Source: Sulfuriflexus sp. (lineage in GTDB: Bacteria; Pseudomonadota; Gammaproteobacteria; AKS1). From it: a DNA stretch of 46,359 bases. This document shows, in pieces, positions 1-7,546 of this stretch. Location of the stretch: NCBI GenBank assembly GCA_023134145.1, contig JAGLUW010000024.1, positions 1 to 46,359 of the forward strand. The letters run 5' to 3'. The position numbers and the translations under genes are program-made. Numbering within the stretch: the stretch's first letter is position 1; each line of letters opens with the position of its first letter. Under the pieces are notes generated by a model that saw only the letters and a program-made list of their open reading frames with translations, searched no databases and had not been told where the DNA came from.

Positions 1-179
1 AAGAAGTTAAATGTGAACACAATGGTAGCGTGATGATGACGGCCCTTTGGGGACCGGCAGTATCAAAAAATCCTTACTTGTCTTTCAAGTTTAAGGGTGG
101 TGCTAAGGGTGACAGCATTAAGATCAGCTGGGTTGATAACAAGGGTCAGTCTAGTTCTAAGGATGCTAAAATCCGCTAG
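1..179 (+). CDS. soxZ: SoxZ, sulfur-carrier complex subunit (3' end only)
   Basis: This is the C-terminal 58 codons of a gene that begins before the window; the reading frame runs from base 3 to the TAG at 177-179. SoxZ pairs with SoxY in the periplasm, and the SoxYZ complex carries the sulfur substrate through the thiosulfate-oxidation cycle. The family's C-terminal signature is visible: a GPAVSKNPYLSFKFKGGAKG stretch followed by ISWVDNKG, matching SoxZ beta-sandwich ends. It lies 30 bp upstream of soxA on the same strand, the usual soxYZA order, so co-transcription is likely. SoxY and SoxX, if present, lie outside the window. Confidence 0.93.
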   Translation, partial: EVKCEHNGSVMMTALWGPAVSKNPYLSFKFKGGAKGDSIKISWVDNKGQSSSKDAKIR

Positions 180-209
180 AACTGGGTATTACTCGGAGGA
201 GATAAAACA

Positions 210-1046
210 ATGATCAAAAAAATCATTATCGCAATGACTGCTATCGGCCTAATCGCTGGTGCACAAATGACTGCTCAAGCAAGTCCTAAGTCGGATTTGA
301 AGAAGTACCGCAGTTACTGGAAGAGCAAGTTACCAGCAGGTAAGTCACTTGATGACTATGCTGATGGTATCTACATCTACAACCAAGATATGTATGACTC
401 TTGGCAAGCAATTGAAGAGTTCCCTCCATACGAACTCGACATCGAAGCTGGCGAAAAGGAATACAACAAAGCATTCAAAAACGGCAAAACATACGCTAGC
501 TGTTTCAAGAATGGTGGTATTGGCATCGCTCAAAACTACCCTTACTGGAACGGTAAAAAGGTTAAGACCTTTGAAGCTGAGTTAAACGAATGTCGTAAGA
601 AGAATGGCGAAAAACCACTGAAGTGGAAAAAAGGCAAGCTGGCTCAACTGTCTTCTTACCTAAAAGATACTTCACGTGGCAAAGCGATCAATGTTGTTGT
701 TCCTAACAGCAAAGGTGCTATCGCTGCTTATGAAGATGGCAAGCAGTTCTACTTCGCCCGTCGTGGTCAGTTGAACTTCTCTTGTGCACATTGTCACTTT
801 GACGGAGCTGGTAAGTACATTCGTGCCAACATCCTAAGTGCTGGCATAGGCCAAGCGACTAACTTCCCTGTTTACCGTTCTAAATGGGGTGGTCTAGGTA
901 CGATGCATCGCCGTTACGGTGGTTGTAACAAGCAAGTACGTGCGAAACCATTTAAGGCACAAGCTAAGGAATACACGAATCTCGAGTATTTCCATACCTA
1001 CATGTCAAATGGCTTTAAGCTAAACGCGCCAAGTAACCGCCAGTAA
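210..1046 (+). CDS. soxA: SoxA, single-haem c-type cytochrome of SoxAX
   Basis: This is the catalytic subunit of SoxAX, which oxidatively joins thiosulfate to the SoxY cysteine in the periplasm. The 278-aa protein has a Sec signal peptide (residues 1-24, cut near AQA|SP). It has one haem-binding CAHCH motif (C192, C195, H196) and the active-site cysteine C239 in RRYGGCNKQVRAKPF, followed by the family tail LEYFHTYMSNGF. The N-terminal haem site of diheme SoxA is absent; C98 and C128 are placed where single-haem family members carry a disulfide. A strong GGAGGA ribosome site lies about 9 bp before the ATG. A Rho-independent terminator follows, so soxB has a separate start. The identification is secure; the disulfide is inferred. 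Confidence 0.96.
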   Translation: MIKKIIIAMTAIGLIAGAQMTAQASPKSDLKKYRSYWKSKLPAGKSLDDYADGIYIYNQDMYDSWQAIEEFPPYELDIEAGEKEYNKAFKNGKTYASCFKNGGIGIAQNYPYWNGKKVKTFEAELNECRKKNGEKPLKWKKGKLAQLSSYLKDTSRGKAINVVVPNSKGAIAAYEDGKQFYFARRGQLNFSCAHCHFDGAGKYIRANILSAGIGQATNFPVYRSKWGGLGTMHRRYGGCNKQVRAKPFKAQAKEYTNLEYFHTYMSNGFKLNAPSNRQ

Positions 1047-1070
1047 GCTTCTGTCTTTTTAGACAAACTA

Positions 1071-1101
1071 AAGCCCAGCCTTCAAGCTGGGCTTTTTTTT
1101 T
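1071..1101 (+). terminator. Rho-independent terminator after soxA
   Basis: A 9-bp stem (AAGCCCAGC at 1071-1079 with GCTGGGCTT at 1086-1094) and a 6-nt loop lead into an unbroken T run at 1093-1101, starting 25 bp after the soxA stop codon. It should end the soxZA transcript. Confidence 0.92.
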
Positions 1102-1105
1102 GCCT

Positions 1106-1440
1106 CGAGCCATCGGAGATGGTTGAGGTACTCATAATGGAGCTCGAAGAGATCCTGTGAGCGGTGAAATTCCAAGTCACAAAAGCAAAGTAGACACCCA
1201 GAAACTCAACACCCCACAAACAAATCAGAGATAGGTAGGTTACGCAAAATGGACCCGTAGGATTCTTGTGCACGCGAACTATCAGATATGGTTGCGATGT
1301 GCATAATGACAAGAACCTGCGGAGCTGGTTCAGGAAATCTCTAATGAAGCTCGAAGAGTTTCTAGGGAGAAGCCCGAAGGAATTCTGTGAGTGATGAAAT
1401 TCCAAGCCATAGAAATAATATCGAAACTCAAAATTCAAGC
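1106..1440. repeat. Degenerate tandem direct repeats between soxA and soxB
   Basis: This non-coding stretch contains two diverged copies of one unit. Shared blocks in order are a GATGGTTG/ATATGGTTG block then CATAATG (1127-1139 and 1285-1298), AATG(G/A)AGCTCGAAGAG (1137-1151 and 1343-1357), and TCTGTGAG or CCTGTGAG followed by TGAAATTCCAAG (1154-1176 and 1384-1406). Both end in GAAACTCAA (about 1201 and 1424). A third weak match (GATTCTTGTG) is at 1261. The second copy carries about 90 bp of extra sequence between its blocks. Small ORFs cross the area on both strands, but none has a recognisable protein or ribosome site. The origin is unknown; a decayed short mobile or intergenic repeat is one possibility. 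Confidence 0.6.
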
Positions 1441-1538
1441 TATCACAGAGAAAGCCCCACCCTCCTCATCCCACCACAGCATCTCGCTAAGTAATCATTT
1501 TGCCGATTTTCTCATTTTTATTAGTATTAAAGCCTGTT

Positions 1539-1579
1539 TAGCCTACATTCTGATTGGGAAAACCCAATTAAATAGGCTA
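1539..1579. promoter_or_regulatory. Nested palindrome upstream of soxB (possible operator)
   Basis: Outer arms TAGCCTA (1539-1545) and TAGGCTA (1573-1579) enclose inner arms ATTGGG (1553-1558) and CCCAAT (1563-1568) with an AAAA centre. All arms are perfect. It lies 130 bp before the soxB start and overlaps the promoter-like elements below, which fits an operator. No T run follows, so it is not a terminator. Confidence 0.4.
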
Positions 1580-1583
1580 GAAT
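1554..1583 (+). promoter_or_regulatory. Possible sigma-70 promoter for soxB
   Basis: A TTGGGA (1554-1559) and TAGAAT (1578-1583) pair with an 18-bp spacer lies 125 bp upstream of soxB. The match is only moderate. Support comes from its overlap with the palindrome and from the terminator that separates soxB from soxA. Confidence 0.3.
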
Positions 1584-1708
1584 TAGTCACAATAATGTTT
1601 CGAGTCAATTTCATTTCTCGAACAATAATAGGCAGCCTAACCACAGAGCACAGAGCGGCCAATTAAAAAAACCATTTTGAACACGATGCGACAGAGGATT
1701 TACACGTA

Positions 1709-3472
1709 ATGAATATTTCTCGCCGAGAATTCCTACAAATGATGGCTGCTGCTAGTGCGGCAGGTATGAGTCTTACTGGTTGTGAACCAGGTACAGACAA
1801 GCAAAAATTGCCTACTGGCCCTAAAGCCTCTAAACAGCCTAGCAATATCTACGAGATGCCTCGTTTTGGTAATGTCTCTTTCCTACACTACACCGATTGT
1901 CACGCTCAATTAGAGCCTGTTAATTTCCGTGAGCCAAACATCAACATCGGCGTTGCCAGCATGTTCGGCAACCCTCCTCATCTCGTTGGGGCTGAGTTAC
2001 TGAAACACTATGACATTAAACCTGGTACTGAATTAGCTCACGCTTACTCTTACATTGATTTTGCAGAAGCTGCTAACAAGTTTGGTAAGGTCGGCGGTTT
2101 TGCCCACATGGCAACACTGGTTAAGAACATGCGCGCACAGCGTCCTGGTTCACTGTTGTTAGATGGTGGTGATACTTGGCAGGGTTCGTGGACTGCATTA
2201 CGTACTAACGCACAAGACATGGTTGACGCTCAGAAATTACTCGGCGTTGACATCATGACTGGTCACTGGGAATTCACCTACGGTGCAGAACGTGTTCAAG
2301 AAATCATTGAAAATGACTTTGCCGGTCACATCGACTTTGTTGGTCAAAACGTCGTTGATAACGAATTTGAAGAAGCCGTATTCAGTCCATATGTAATGAA
2401 AGAACAAAACGGTATTCCGGTTGCAGTGATTGGTCAGTGTTTCCCATACACGCCTATTGCTAACCCACGCTTCATGGTACCTGACTGGAGCTTCGGTATC
2501 CGTGACGACAACATGCAAGAAATCGTTGACCAAGCACGTGACGAAGGCGCACAAGTTGTTGTGGTTGTTTCTCATAACGGTATGGACGTGGATCTTAAGA
2601 TGGCCAGTCGTGTTACTGGTATTGATGCAATTATGGGTGGTCACACACATGACGGCGTGCCACAACCAGTTGAAGTCAGCAATGCTGGCGGTAAAACACT
2701 GGTTATTAACTCGGGTTCAAACACCAAGTTCTTATCTGTGCTCGACTTTGATGTGAAGAACGGCAAGGTGACTGACTACAAGTACAAGTTACTGCCTATC
2801 TTCGCCGATATGATTGAAGCTGATGCTGAAATGCAAAAATACATTGACGGCGTTCGTGCACCGTTCCTTGGTGAACTGAACGAAGAACTCGCGGTTGCAG
2901 AAGAAACTCTTTACCGTCGTGGTAACTTCAACGGTACATTCGATCAGCTCATCTGTGATGCAATGATTGAACAAGTCGACGCTGAAATTTCTTTCTCTCC
3001 TGGCTTCCGTTGGGGCGTAAGTGTTCTACCAGGTCAACCGATTACGTTTGAACAAGTTGCTACGCAAACAGCCATGACCTACCCACAAGTCACACTTAAT
3101 AACTTAAGCGGTGAAACACTGAAGAATATTCTTGAAGATGTTGCTGATAATATCTTCAACGAAGATCCTTACTACCAACAAGGTGGTGACATGGTGCGTG
3201 TTGGTGGACTTAAATACACCATTGACCCATTAGGCACTATTGGCAACCGTATTACTGATATGGAACTCAATGGCAAGCCTATCGTTGCTAGCAAAGAATA
3301 CAAAGTAGCTGGCTGGGCTAGCGTTCAGAAACAACCTAATGACCGACCTATTTGGGGTGTTGTTTCTGATTACCTTCGTGATAAGAAAGTCATCGGTAAG
3401 ATTGAACTCAATACACCGAAGATCAAAAATGTTACTGGTAACCCAGGCTACGTTGCAGACGCTGACGCTTAA
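1709..3472 (+). CDS. soxB: SoxB, thiosulfohydrolase
   Basis: This periplasmic dimanganese hydrolase releases sulfate from the SoxY-bound sulfur chain. The 587-aa protein starts with a twin-arginine signal (SRREFLQMMAAASAAG). It then shows the metallophosphoesterase/5'-nucleotidase motifs: YTDCHAQLEP (D63, H65), LDGGDTWQGS (D155), GHWEFTYG (H186), GQNV (N214), VVSHNGMD (H289) and GGHTHDGVPQP (H312, H314). A 5'-nucleotidase-type C-terminal domain occupies roughly residues 390-570. The sequence LTGC at residues 22-25 resembles a lipobox, so it could be a Tat-exported lipoprotein. An AGAGG ribosome site lies about 11 bp before the ATG. Length is normal for SoxB, and a terminator follows directly. 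Confidence 0.97.
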   Translation: MNISRREFLQMMAAASAAGMSLTGCEPGTDKQKLPTGPKASKQPSNIYEMPRFGNVSFLHYTDCHAQLEPVNFREPNINIGVASMFGNPPHLVGAELLKHYDIKPGTELAHAYSYIDFAEAANKFGKVGGFAHMATLVKNMRAQRPGSLLLDGGDTWQGSWTALRTNAQDMVDAQKLLGVDIMTGHWEFTYGAERVQEIIENDFAGHIDFVGQNVVDNEFEEAVFSPYVMKEQNGIPVAVIGQCFPYTPIANPRFMVPDWSFGIRDDNMQEIVDQARDEGAQVVVVVSHNGMDVDLKMASRVTGIDAIMGGHTHDGVPQPVEVSNAGGKTLVINSGSNTKFLSVLDFDVKNGKVTDYKYKLLPIFADMIEADAEMQKYIDGVRAPFLGELNEELAVAEETLYRRGNFNGTFDQLICDAMIEQVDAEISFSPGFRWGVSVLPGQPITFEQVATQTAMTYPQVTLNNLSGETLKNILEDVADNIFNEDPYYQQGGDMVRVGGLKYTIDPLGTIGNRITDMELNGKPIVASKEYKVAGWASVQKQPNDRPIWGVVSDYLRDKKVIGKIELNTPKIKNVTGNPGYVADADA

Positions 3473-3493
3473 ATCGTTAACTCGCTGTAATAC

Positions 3494-3522
3494 AAAAAGC
3501 CCCGCTGATGCGGGGCTTTTTT
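3494..3522 (+). terminator. Rho-independent terminator after soxB
   Basis: GCCCCGC (3499-3505), loop TGAT and GCGGGGC (3510-3516) form a perfect 7-bp GC stem, with an A tract before it and T6 after it (3517-3522). It lies 26 bp past the soxB stop. Confidence 0.93.
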
Positions 3523-3565
3523 ATGTCTGAAGAGTTATGAAAATCCGTTGCTAATTTTAATCATC

Positions 3566-4354
3566 TTATGCCAATATTTTTTTTAACGTCTTTATTACAT
3601 AAACATCATAACGAGTTTTCTTTGAGTGCAAAGAGATTGTTGGCTCTGGCCCGTCCAATATATCAGCCCCTTTAGGACGCTTTACTACGACTCTTTGCGT
3701 AGCAAAATTAAGCGCCGTGGCTAATAATGTTGAAGTCATCTCATCTGAAGAGTGGCCAATCAATATCTGTAACATTTGCATGTCTTTTTTAACCAAGGCA
3801 GATTTTTTCTTTTCAGGGTACATCGGGTCAAGGTAAACAACATCGCATTCTGGAATCACGAGATTTTGCATAAATAAAATAGCATCCGCATGATAAAGCT
3901 CAAACCCATTAACGGTTGCTTGTTGGAACAATGGATTGTCTTGTGCAAAATCGATAGCTTGTTTCAACATTTCTGCCAACACTGGAGATTGCTCAACCAA
4001 ACTCACCTTTGAGCCAAGGTTTGCCAATATCAAAGCATCCCTACCCAGTCCTGCTGTCGCATCAAGTATATGAGGGTGGTTCTTACTTGTAAGACCAATT
4101 GCTTTAGCAATAGTCTGGCCCTTCCCTCCGCCGTACTGCAGCCGGTGAGCTAAACCTCCACGAGTAAAATCTATACTTAACTGGTTTTTATTATCTGTAT
4201 TGTTAAGAACCAGCTGATGCTCTTCAAAACCCAGAGATAATGGCGTTTCCACTGACTGTGTTTCAGAGAAATCGTAGTTGTTGAGTTTCGCAAATGATTT
4301 TGCCTGTTCCCGTTTGCTATTGTCATTGCAGTAAACCGTGATATTCGATGGCAT
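3566..4354 (-). CDS. rsmJ: RsmJ, 16S rRNA (guanine-1516-N2) methyltransferase
   Basis: This is an SAM-dependent methyltransferase that modifies G1516 of 16S rRNA. The 262-aa protein carries the SAM-binding motif I LDATAGLGRDALILANLG in mid-protein, an acidic SVLVEQSP-like motif II (VSLVEQSPVLA), and the catalytic VVYLDPMYPEKKKSALVKK region typical of the YhiQ/RsmJ family. The diverged N-terminal third (residues 1-75) is normal for the family. It converges on soxB with a terminator between them, and is transcribed away from the inverted repeat and tRNA on its other side. It appears to be a single-gene unit. Confidence 0.92.
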   Translation of the reverse strand: MPSNITVYCNDNSKREQAKSFAKLNNYDFSETQSVETPLSLGFEEHQLVLNNTDNKNQLSIDFTRGGLAHRLQYGGGKGQTIAKAIGLTSKNHPHILDATAGLGRDALILANLGSKVSLVEQSPVLAEMLKQAIDFAQDNPLFQQATVNGFELYHADAILFMQNLVIPECDVVYLDPMYPEKKKSALVKKDMQMLQILIGHSSDEMTSTLLATALNFATQRVVVKRPKGADILDGPEPTISLHSKKTRYDVYVIKTLKKILA

Positions 4355-4428
4355 AGTTAAAGATAAATAGTGACCAGAAAGAGTCTAAATTATAACGTTA
4401 AATGATGAACAATGGGCTCAGTGAGTGT

Positions 4429-4510
4429 ATTTAGGGTCAGAACAAAAACTATTTGCAGAGAGTGACCAATATAAGATTAATACAAATTAGTTTTTGCTCT
4501 GACCCTAAAT
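4429..4510. repeat. MITE/REP-like inverted repeat
   Basis: Two 23-bp arms (4429-4451 and 4488-4510) are inverted copies with one mismatch. They start and end with ATTTAGGGTCAG / CTGACCCTAAAT and flank a 36-bp AT-rich centre. There is no coding capacity. Short elements with TTTAGGGTCAGA-type termini are familiar as dispersed repeats in gammaproteobacteria. Which family this belongs to, and whether it is repeated elsewhere in the genome, cannot be seen here. It lies between rsmJ and the tRNA-Lys terminator. Confidence 0.7.
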
Positions 4511-4585
4511 ATATAGTTGCATTACGAACACCTTGTAAGTGAACGGTTAAATAATGAAACAGAACCAATTCTTGGCATAATCCCA

Positions 4586-4619
4586 ATAAAAAAGGCTTAC
4601 CCAAAATAGGTAAGCCTTT
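4586..4619 (-). terminator. Rho-independent terminator after tRNA-Lys
   Basis: An 11-bp perfect stem (4591-4601 with 4609-4619, AAAGGCTTACC / GGTAAGCCTTT) has a 7-nt loop. On the minus strand it ends in T6 followed by ATT. It starts 7 bp beyond the tRNA 3' end. Confidence 0.88.
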
Positions 4620-4625
4620 GATATA

Positions 4626-4701
4626 TGGTGGGCCGTGGGCGATTTGAACGCCCGACCATCGGATTAAAAGTCCGGTGCTCTACCAGCTGAGCTAACGGCC
4701 C
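4626..4701 (-). tRNA. tRNA-Lys (anticodon UUU)
   Basis: This is a 76-nt cloverleaf read from 4701 down to 4626. The acceptor stem GGGCCGT pairs with ACGGCCC and is followed by an encoded ACCA end. The D-arm is GCTCAGCTGGTAGAGC, the anticodon loop is CTTTTAA within the GGACTTTTAATCC arm, and the T-arm contains GTTCAAATC. In related genomes a tRNA-Lys commonly follows the tol-pal-que cluster; here a sulfur transporter gene sits between them. A terminator follows immediately. Confidence 0.97.
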
Positions 4702-4716
4702 GAAAACGAAGTCGGC

Positions 4717-4744
4717 ATGATACCGGAGTCAGGCGGAATAACAA
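4717..4744 (-). promoter_or_regulatory. Probable promoter of tRNA-Lys
   Basis: On the minus strand, TTGTTA (4739-4744) and TATCAT (4717-4722) are separated by 16 bp, with a GC-rich discriminator (GCCGAC) before the tRNA 15 bp downstream. GC-rich discriminators are usual for stringently controlled tRNA promoters. The match is moderate. Confidence 0.5.
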
Positions 4745-4765
4745 GCCCGAATCGCGGTTTTATGC

Positions 4766-6037
4766 CTATACAGCCTCGAGTTTACGCAGACCGTTTGGCA
4801 ACATCTTCATATCACACAAAGAGGCTACCAAAGCTTTCATGAAACTAGCTTCTTCTTCATAAACTAATTTGTAGTATTGGATCTTCATAGTCAGCGCGCT
4901 GCCGAAGATAATACCGGCTAGAGCGATAAATGAGCCCAGCGCCAAGGTTGATGTGCCGGTGATGCCTTGGCCAATCGTACAACCTAGTGCTAATACGCCA
5001 CCAAAGCCCATTAGAACCGCGCCAATGACATGCATGAAGAAATCCTTGGCATCCACAAACCATTCGATACGGAAGCTACGAGTAAGGATAGACCACACAA
5101 AGGCACCTGCGATAACGCCAAACAGGGACATAATACCGAAGGTCAAAAATGAGTAGTCAAAACTAGAAGCACCGTAACCCAAAGACTGTCCCATTGGGTT
5201 AATAAAGGTAAATGATTGCGTTGCCCAACTCGCTGCAGCAGCAGGACGCCCTTCAGGTTCATCCATGATGAAGTCCCAACCTTCTACAACAGCGCGTAGG
5301 TTACTGGTCTCTCCATCAATACTAACGCCAATAGTGCCGCTGACGTACCAAGCAGCCAGAATACAGCCACCCACTACAAAACCAGCAAGAATATTGTCAA
5401 AGCTCTTACGGAAATCGGCTGATTTGACCGCATAGGCTATAAATAACAGCGCAAGACCAACACCGATATAGGTACGCATATCTGCAGCACCTTCTTTACC
5501 GCCGATCATTGAGCCGAGATCTTGTGGACCAGTAAGTTGCACGGCTAAATCACGAATCTGTATGCCATTAATGAATAGTACTGACATCAGGGTTTTATCA
5601 GAACCAGGAAATGGATTAACCATGTAGTAAGAAATAACACCAATAATCCACAATACAAAAATAGACTTGATATTACCGCCACCGATACGAATCAGGGTCT
5701 TGTTACCGCAACCACTGGCAAAGGTCATGCCGATACCGAATAAGATACCGCCAAGCAGATTTTCAGCCCAAACAAGGTTGCTACCTCGGTATGGAGGGAA
5801 ACTGCCATCGACGCTGACTGTGCCGGTCGCTTCAAGAACAACCACACCCAACATAGCAACCGCAATAGCAAAGAACCAAGCGCGCATACGACCTGTGTCA
5901 CCGATATTGACGACATCAGATACGGCACCCATGGTACAAAAATTAGTTTTAGTTACAACCAAGCCCAGCACAAATGCGATGGCAAAACTTGACCATAATA
6001 ATGTCGACTGAGCCGACGCGAAATCTTCAAACAACAT
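4766..6037 (-). CDS. YeeE/YedE-family sulfur-compound transporter
   Basis: This is an inner-membrane protein of the YeeE/YedE (Sulf_transp) family, whose characterised members take up thiosulfate; others are proposed to move selenium or sulfur species. The 423-aa protein holds both halves of the family in one chain, with about 9-11 hydrophobic segments. Conserved cysteines lie in the re-entrant-loop motifs: NFCTMG (C34), GIGMTFASGCGN (C110) and GGVLALGCTIGQG (C353). These cysteines are thought to pass the substrate along the pore. Its position beside the sox genes and its own promoter suggest a role in sulfur metabolism. The exact substrate is inferred only. An AAGGGG ribosome site precedes the ATG. 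Confidence 0.88.
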   Translation of the reverse strand: MLFEDFASAQSTLLWSSFAIAFVLGLVVTKTNFCTMGAVSDVVNIGDTGRMRAWFFAIAVAMLGVVVLEATGTVSVDGSFPPYRGSNLVWAENLLGGILFGIGMTFASGCGNKTLIRIGGGNIKSIFVLWIIGVISYYMVNPFPGSDKTLMSVLFINGIQIRDLAVQLTGPQDLGSMIGGKEGAADMRTYIGVGLALLFIAYAVKSADFRKSFDNILAGFVVGGCILAAWYVSGTIGVSIDGETSNLRAVVEGWDFIMDEPEGRPAAAASWATQSFTFINPMGQSLGYGASSFDYSFLTFGIMSLFGVIAGAFVWSILTRSFRIEWFVDAKDFFMHVIGAVLMGFGGVLALGCTIGQGITGTSTLALGSFIALAGIIFGSALTMKIQYYKLVYEEEASFMKALVASLCDMKMLPNGLRKLEAV

Positions 6038-6089
6038 GTCATTCCCCTTTGAATCTGAAACATCCCGCTATACTGCGGAATTGTCGCGC

Positions 6090-6118
6090 ATTGTACCCTG
6101 AACCCTCAGGAATGTCAC
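6090..6118 (-). promoter_or_regulatory. Sigma-70 promoter of the YeeE/YedE gene, with dyad in the spacer
   Basis: On the minus strand, GTGACA (6113-6118) and TACAAT (6090-6095) are separated by exactly 17 bp; each hexamer is a 5/6 match. The spacer contains a 5-bp dyad, CCTGA/TCAGG with a 4-nt loop (6097-6110), placed where a regulator could bind. The predicted transcript start is about 45 nt before the coding start at 6037. Confidence 0.6.
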
Positions 6119-6151
6119 ATATTGAGGTTTTTTTACTTAGATAACAGAGGT

Positions 6152-6847
6152 TTAGATATAAACAGTAGGATCAGAAATACCCGCTGCGCTGAAACCTTCA
6201 GCACGTAGGCGACAAGAGTCGCAGACGCCACAGGCGCGGCCTTTAATATCGGCGTCGTAACAGGAGATGGTTTGTGCAAAATCAACGCCTAGCCCCATAC
6301 CACGGCTAATAATCTCAGCCTTCGATAACTTAATGAGAGGAGTGTGAATATGCCATGGGTTGCCTTCTACACCCGCTTTGGTGGCTACCGCGGCAAGCTT
6401 TTCAAACTGTTCGATAAATTCAGGCCTACAATCGGGATAGCCCGAATAATCCACTGCATTCACACCAATAAAGATGTCCTGCGCACCAAGCACTTCAGCC
6501 CAGCCCAAAGCCAGTGACAAAAATACCGTATTACGCGCTGGCACATAGGTAACGGGAATTGTATCCGCTTGTACGCCTCCCGTAGGTACATCGATGCAGT
6601 CCTCGGTCAGTGCCGAACCACCAATTTCACCCAAACCGAGATGAACCGTTTTATGTTCTACGACACCGATTAAATCAGTGACTCGTTCAGCTGCTTCCAG
6701 TTCTGAAATTGAACGTTGTCCGTAATCAAAACTCAAAGCAAAACAGTCATAGCCTTCACTTTTAGCAATCGCCAACACCGTTGCTGAATCTAGACCGCCA
6801 GAAACAAGTACAACGGCACGCGGTTTATTGGTTTCTTTACTCATCAA
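6152..6847 (-). CDS. queC: QueC, 7-cyano-7-deazaguanine (preQ0) synthase
   Basis: QueC converts 7-carboxy-7-deazaguanine to preQ0 using ATP and ammonia in the queuosine tRNA-modification pathway. The 231-aa cytoplasmic protein has the PP-loop SGGLDS (residues 16-21) and the zinc-binding cysteine cluster C196, C206, C209, C212 ([10 protein letters not shown]...CGVCDSC). Mid-protein family motifs are [17 protein letters not shown] and [13 protein letters not shown]. Two Met codons begin the ORF and either could be used. It lies 27 bp downstream of queE, its pathway predecessor, at the end of the tol-pal cluster. Confidence 0.97.
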   Translation of the reverse strand: MMSKETNKPRAVVLVSGGLDSATVLAIAKSEGYDCFALSFDYGQRSISELEAAERVTDLIGVVEHKTVHLGLGEIGGSALTEDCIDVPTGGVQADTIPVTYVPARNTVFLSLALGWAEVLGAQDIFIGVNAVDYSGYPDCRPEFIEQFEKLAAVATKAGVEGNPWHIHTPLIKLSKAEIISRGMGLGVDFAQTISCYDADIKGRACGVCDSCRLRAEGFSAAGISDPTVYI

Positions 6848-6874
6848 TCAGCAATCCATATTCATCAATTTAAA

Positions 6875-7516
6875 CTAACGGCCAGGCTTATCGCCCCACA
6901 ATAATTTATGTAATTGAACTTGCATACGCACGGCTAAGTGTTCTTCTAATATCCAGTCCGCAAGTTGCGTTGGTTCAAGTTCACTAAACACTGGTGAGAA
7001 TAAAACCTCACAGCGCTTGCTTAGTTCATACTTATTTAACTGTTCGCAAGCCCAATCAAAATCATCACGATCACTAATAACAAACTTAACCTGATCATGT
7101 TCACGCAGATGTTCGATGTTGCTATAAAGATTTTTTTCCACTTCGCCGGATGACGGTGTTTTAAGATCCATTACGGTGACTACCCGTTCATCGACGGATG
7201 CCGTATCTAATGAACCACTGGTTTCCAATGATACGTCGTAACCTGCATCACACAATAATGAGAGAAATTCAGTACAGGCCTTTTGCGCTAAAGGTTCACC
7301 ACCTGTGACACAAATGGTTTGGCATTTTAGATCGGCTATTTGGTGAAATATGTCGCCCAGCTCTAACCACTCACCGCCTTGAAAGGCGTAGGCCGTGTCG
7401 CAATAACCACAACGTAAGGGACAACCCGTAAGACGAACAAAAATAGTCGGTAAGCCAACCGAGCGTGATTCACCTTGCAGTGAATAAAATATCTCGGTGA
7501 TGCGCAGTTGGCTCAT
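6875..7516 (-). CDS. queE: QueE, 7-carboxy-7-deazaguanine synthase (radical SAM)
   Basis: QueE is a radical-SAM enzyme that contracts the ring of 6-carboxytetrahydropterin to make 7-carboxy-7-deazaguanine. The 213-aa protein shows the family start ITEIFYSLQGES and the cluster-binding CX3CX2C motif with C32, C36 and C39 in GCPLRCGYCDTAYAF. The SAM-contacting CVTGGEPLAQ segment follows. It is slightly short but complete. It lies between cpoB and queC, a common gammaproteobacterial order, and is likely co-transcribed with them. Confidence 0.96.
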   Translation of the reverse strand: MSQLRITEIFYSLQGESRSVGLPTIFVRLTGCPLRCGYCDTAYAFQGGEWLELGDIFHQIADLKCQTICVTGGEPLAQKACTEFLSLLCDAGYDVSLETSGSLDTASVDERVVTVMDLKTPSSGEVEKNLYSNIEHLREHDQVKFVISDRDDFDWACEQLNKYELSKRCEVLFSPVFSELEPTQLADWILEEHLAVRMQVQLHKLLWGDKPGR

Positions 7517-7546
7517 AATTAATAACGACTATATAAATAGTTTGGC

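Noticed and set aside
1082-1438. 118-codon minus-strand frame between soxA and soxB
   Set aside because: It runs through the soxA terminator and the degenerate repeats, has no ribosome site and no recognisable domain; its apparent pattern reflects the repeats.
1391-1666. 91-codon plus-strand frame before soxB
   Set aside because: It covers the palindrome and promoter-like sequence, has low-complexity composition and no known match.
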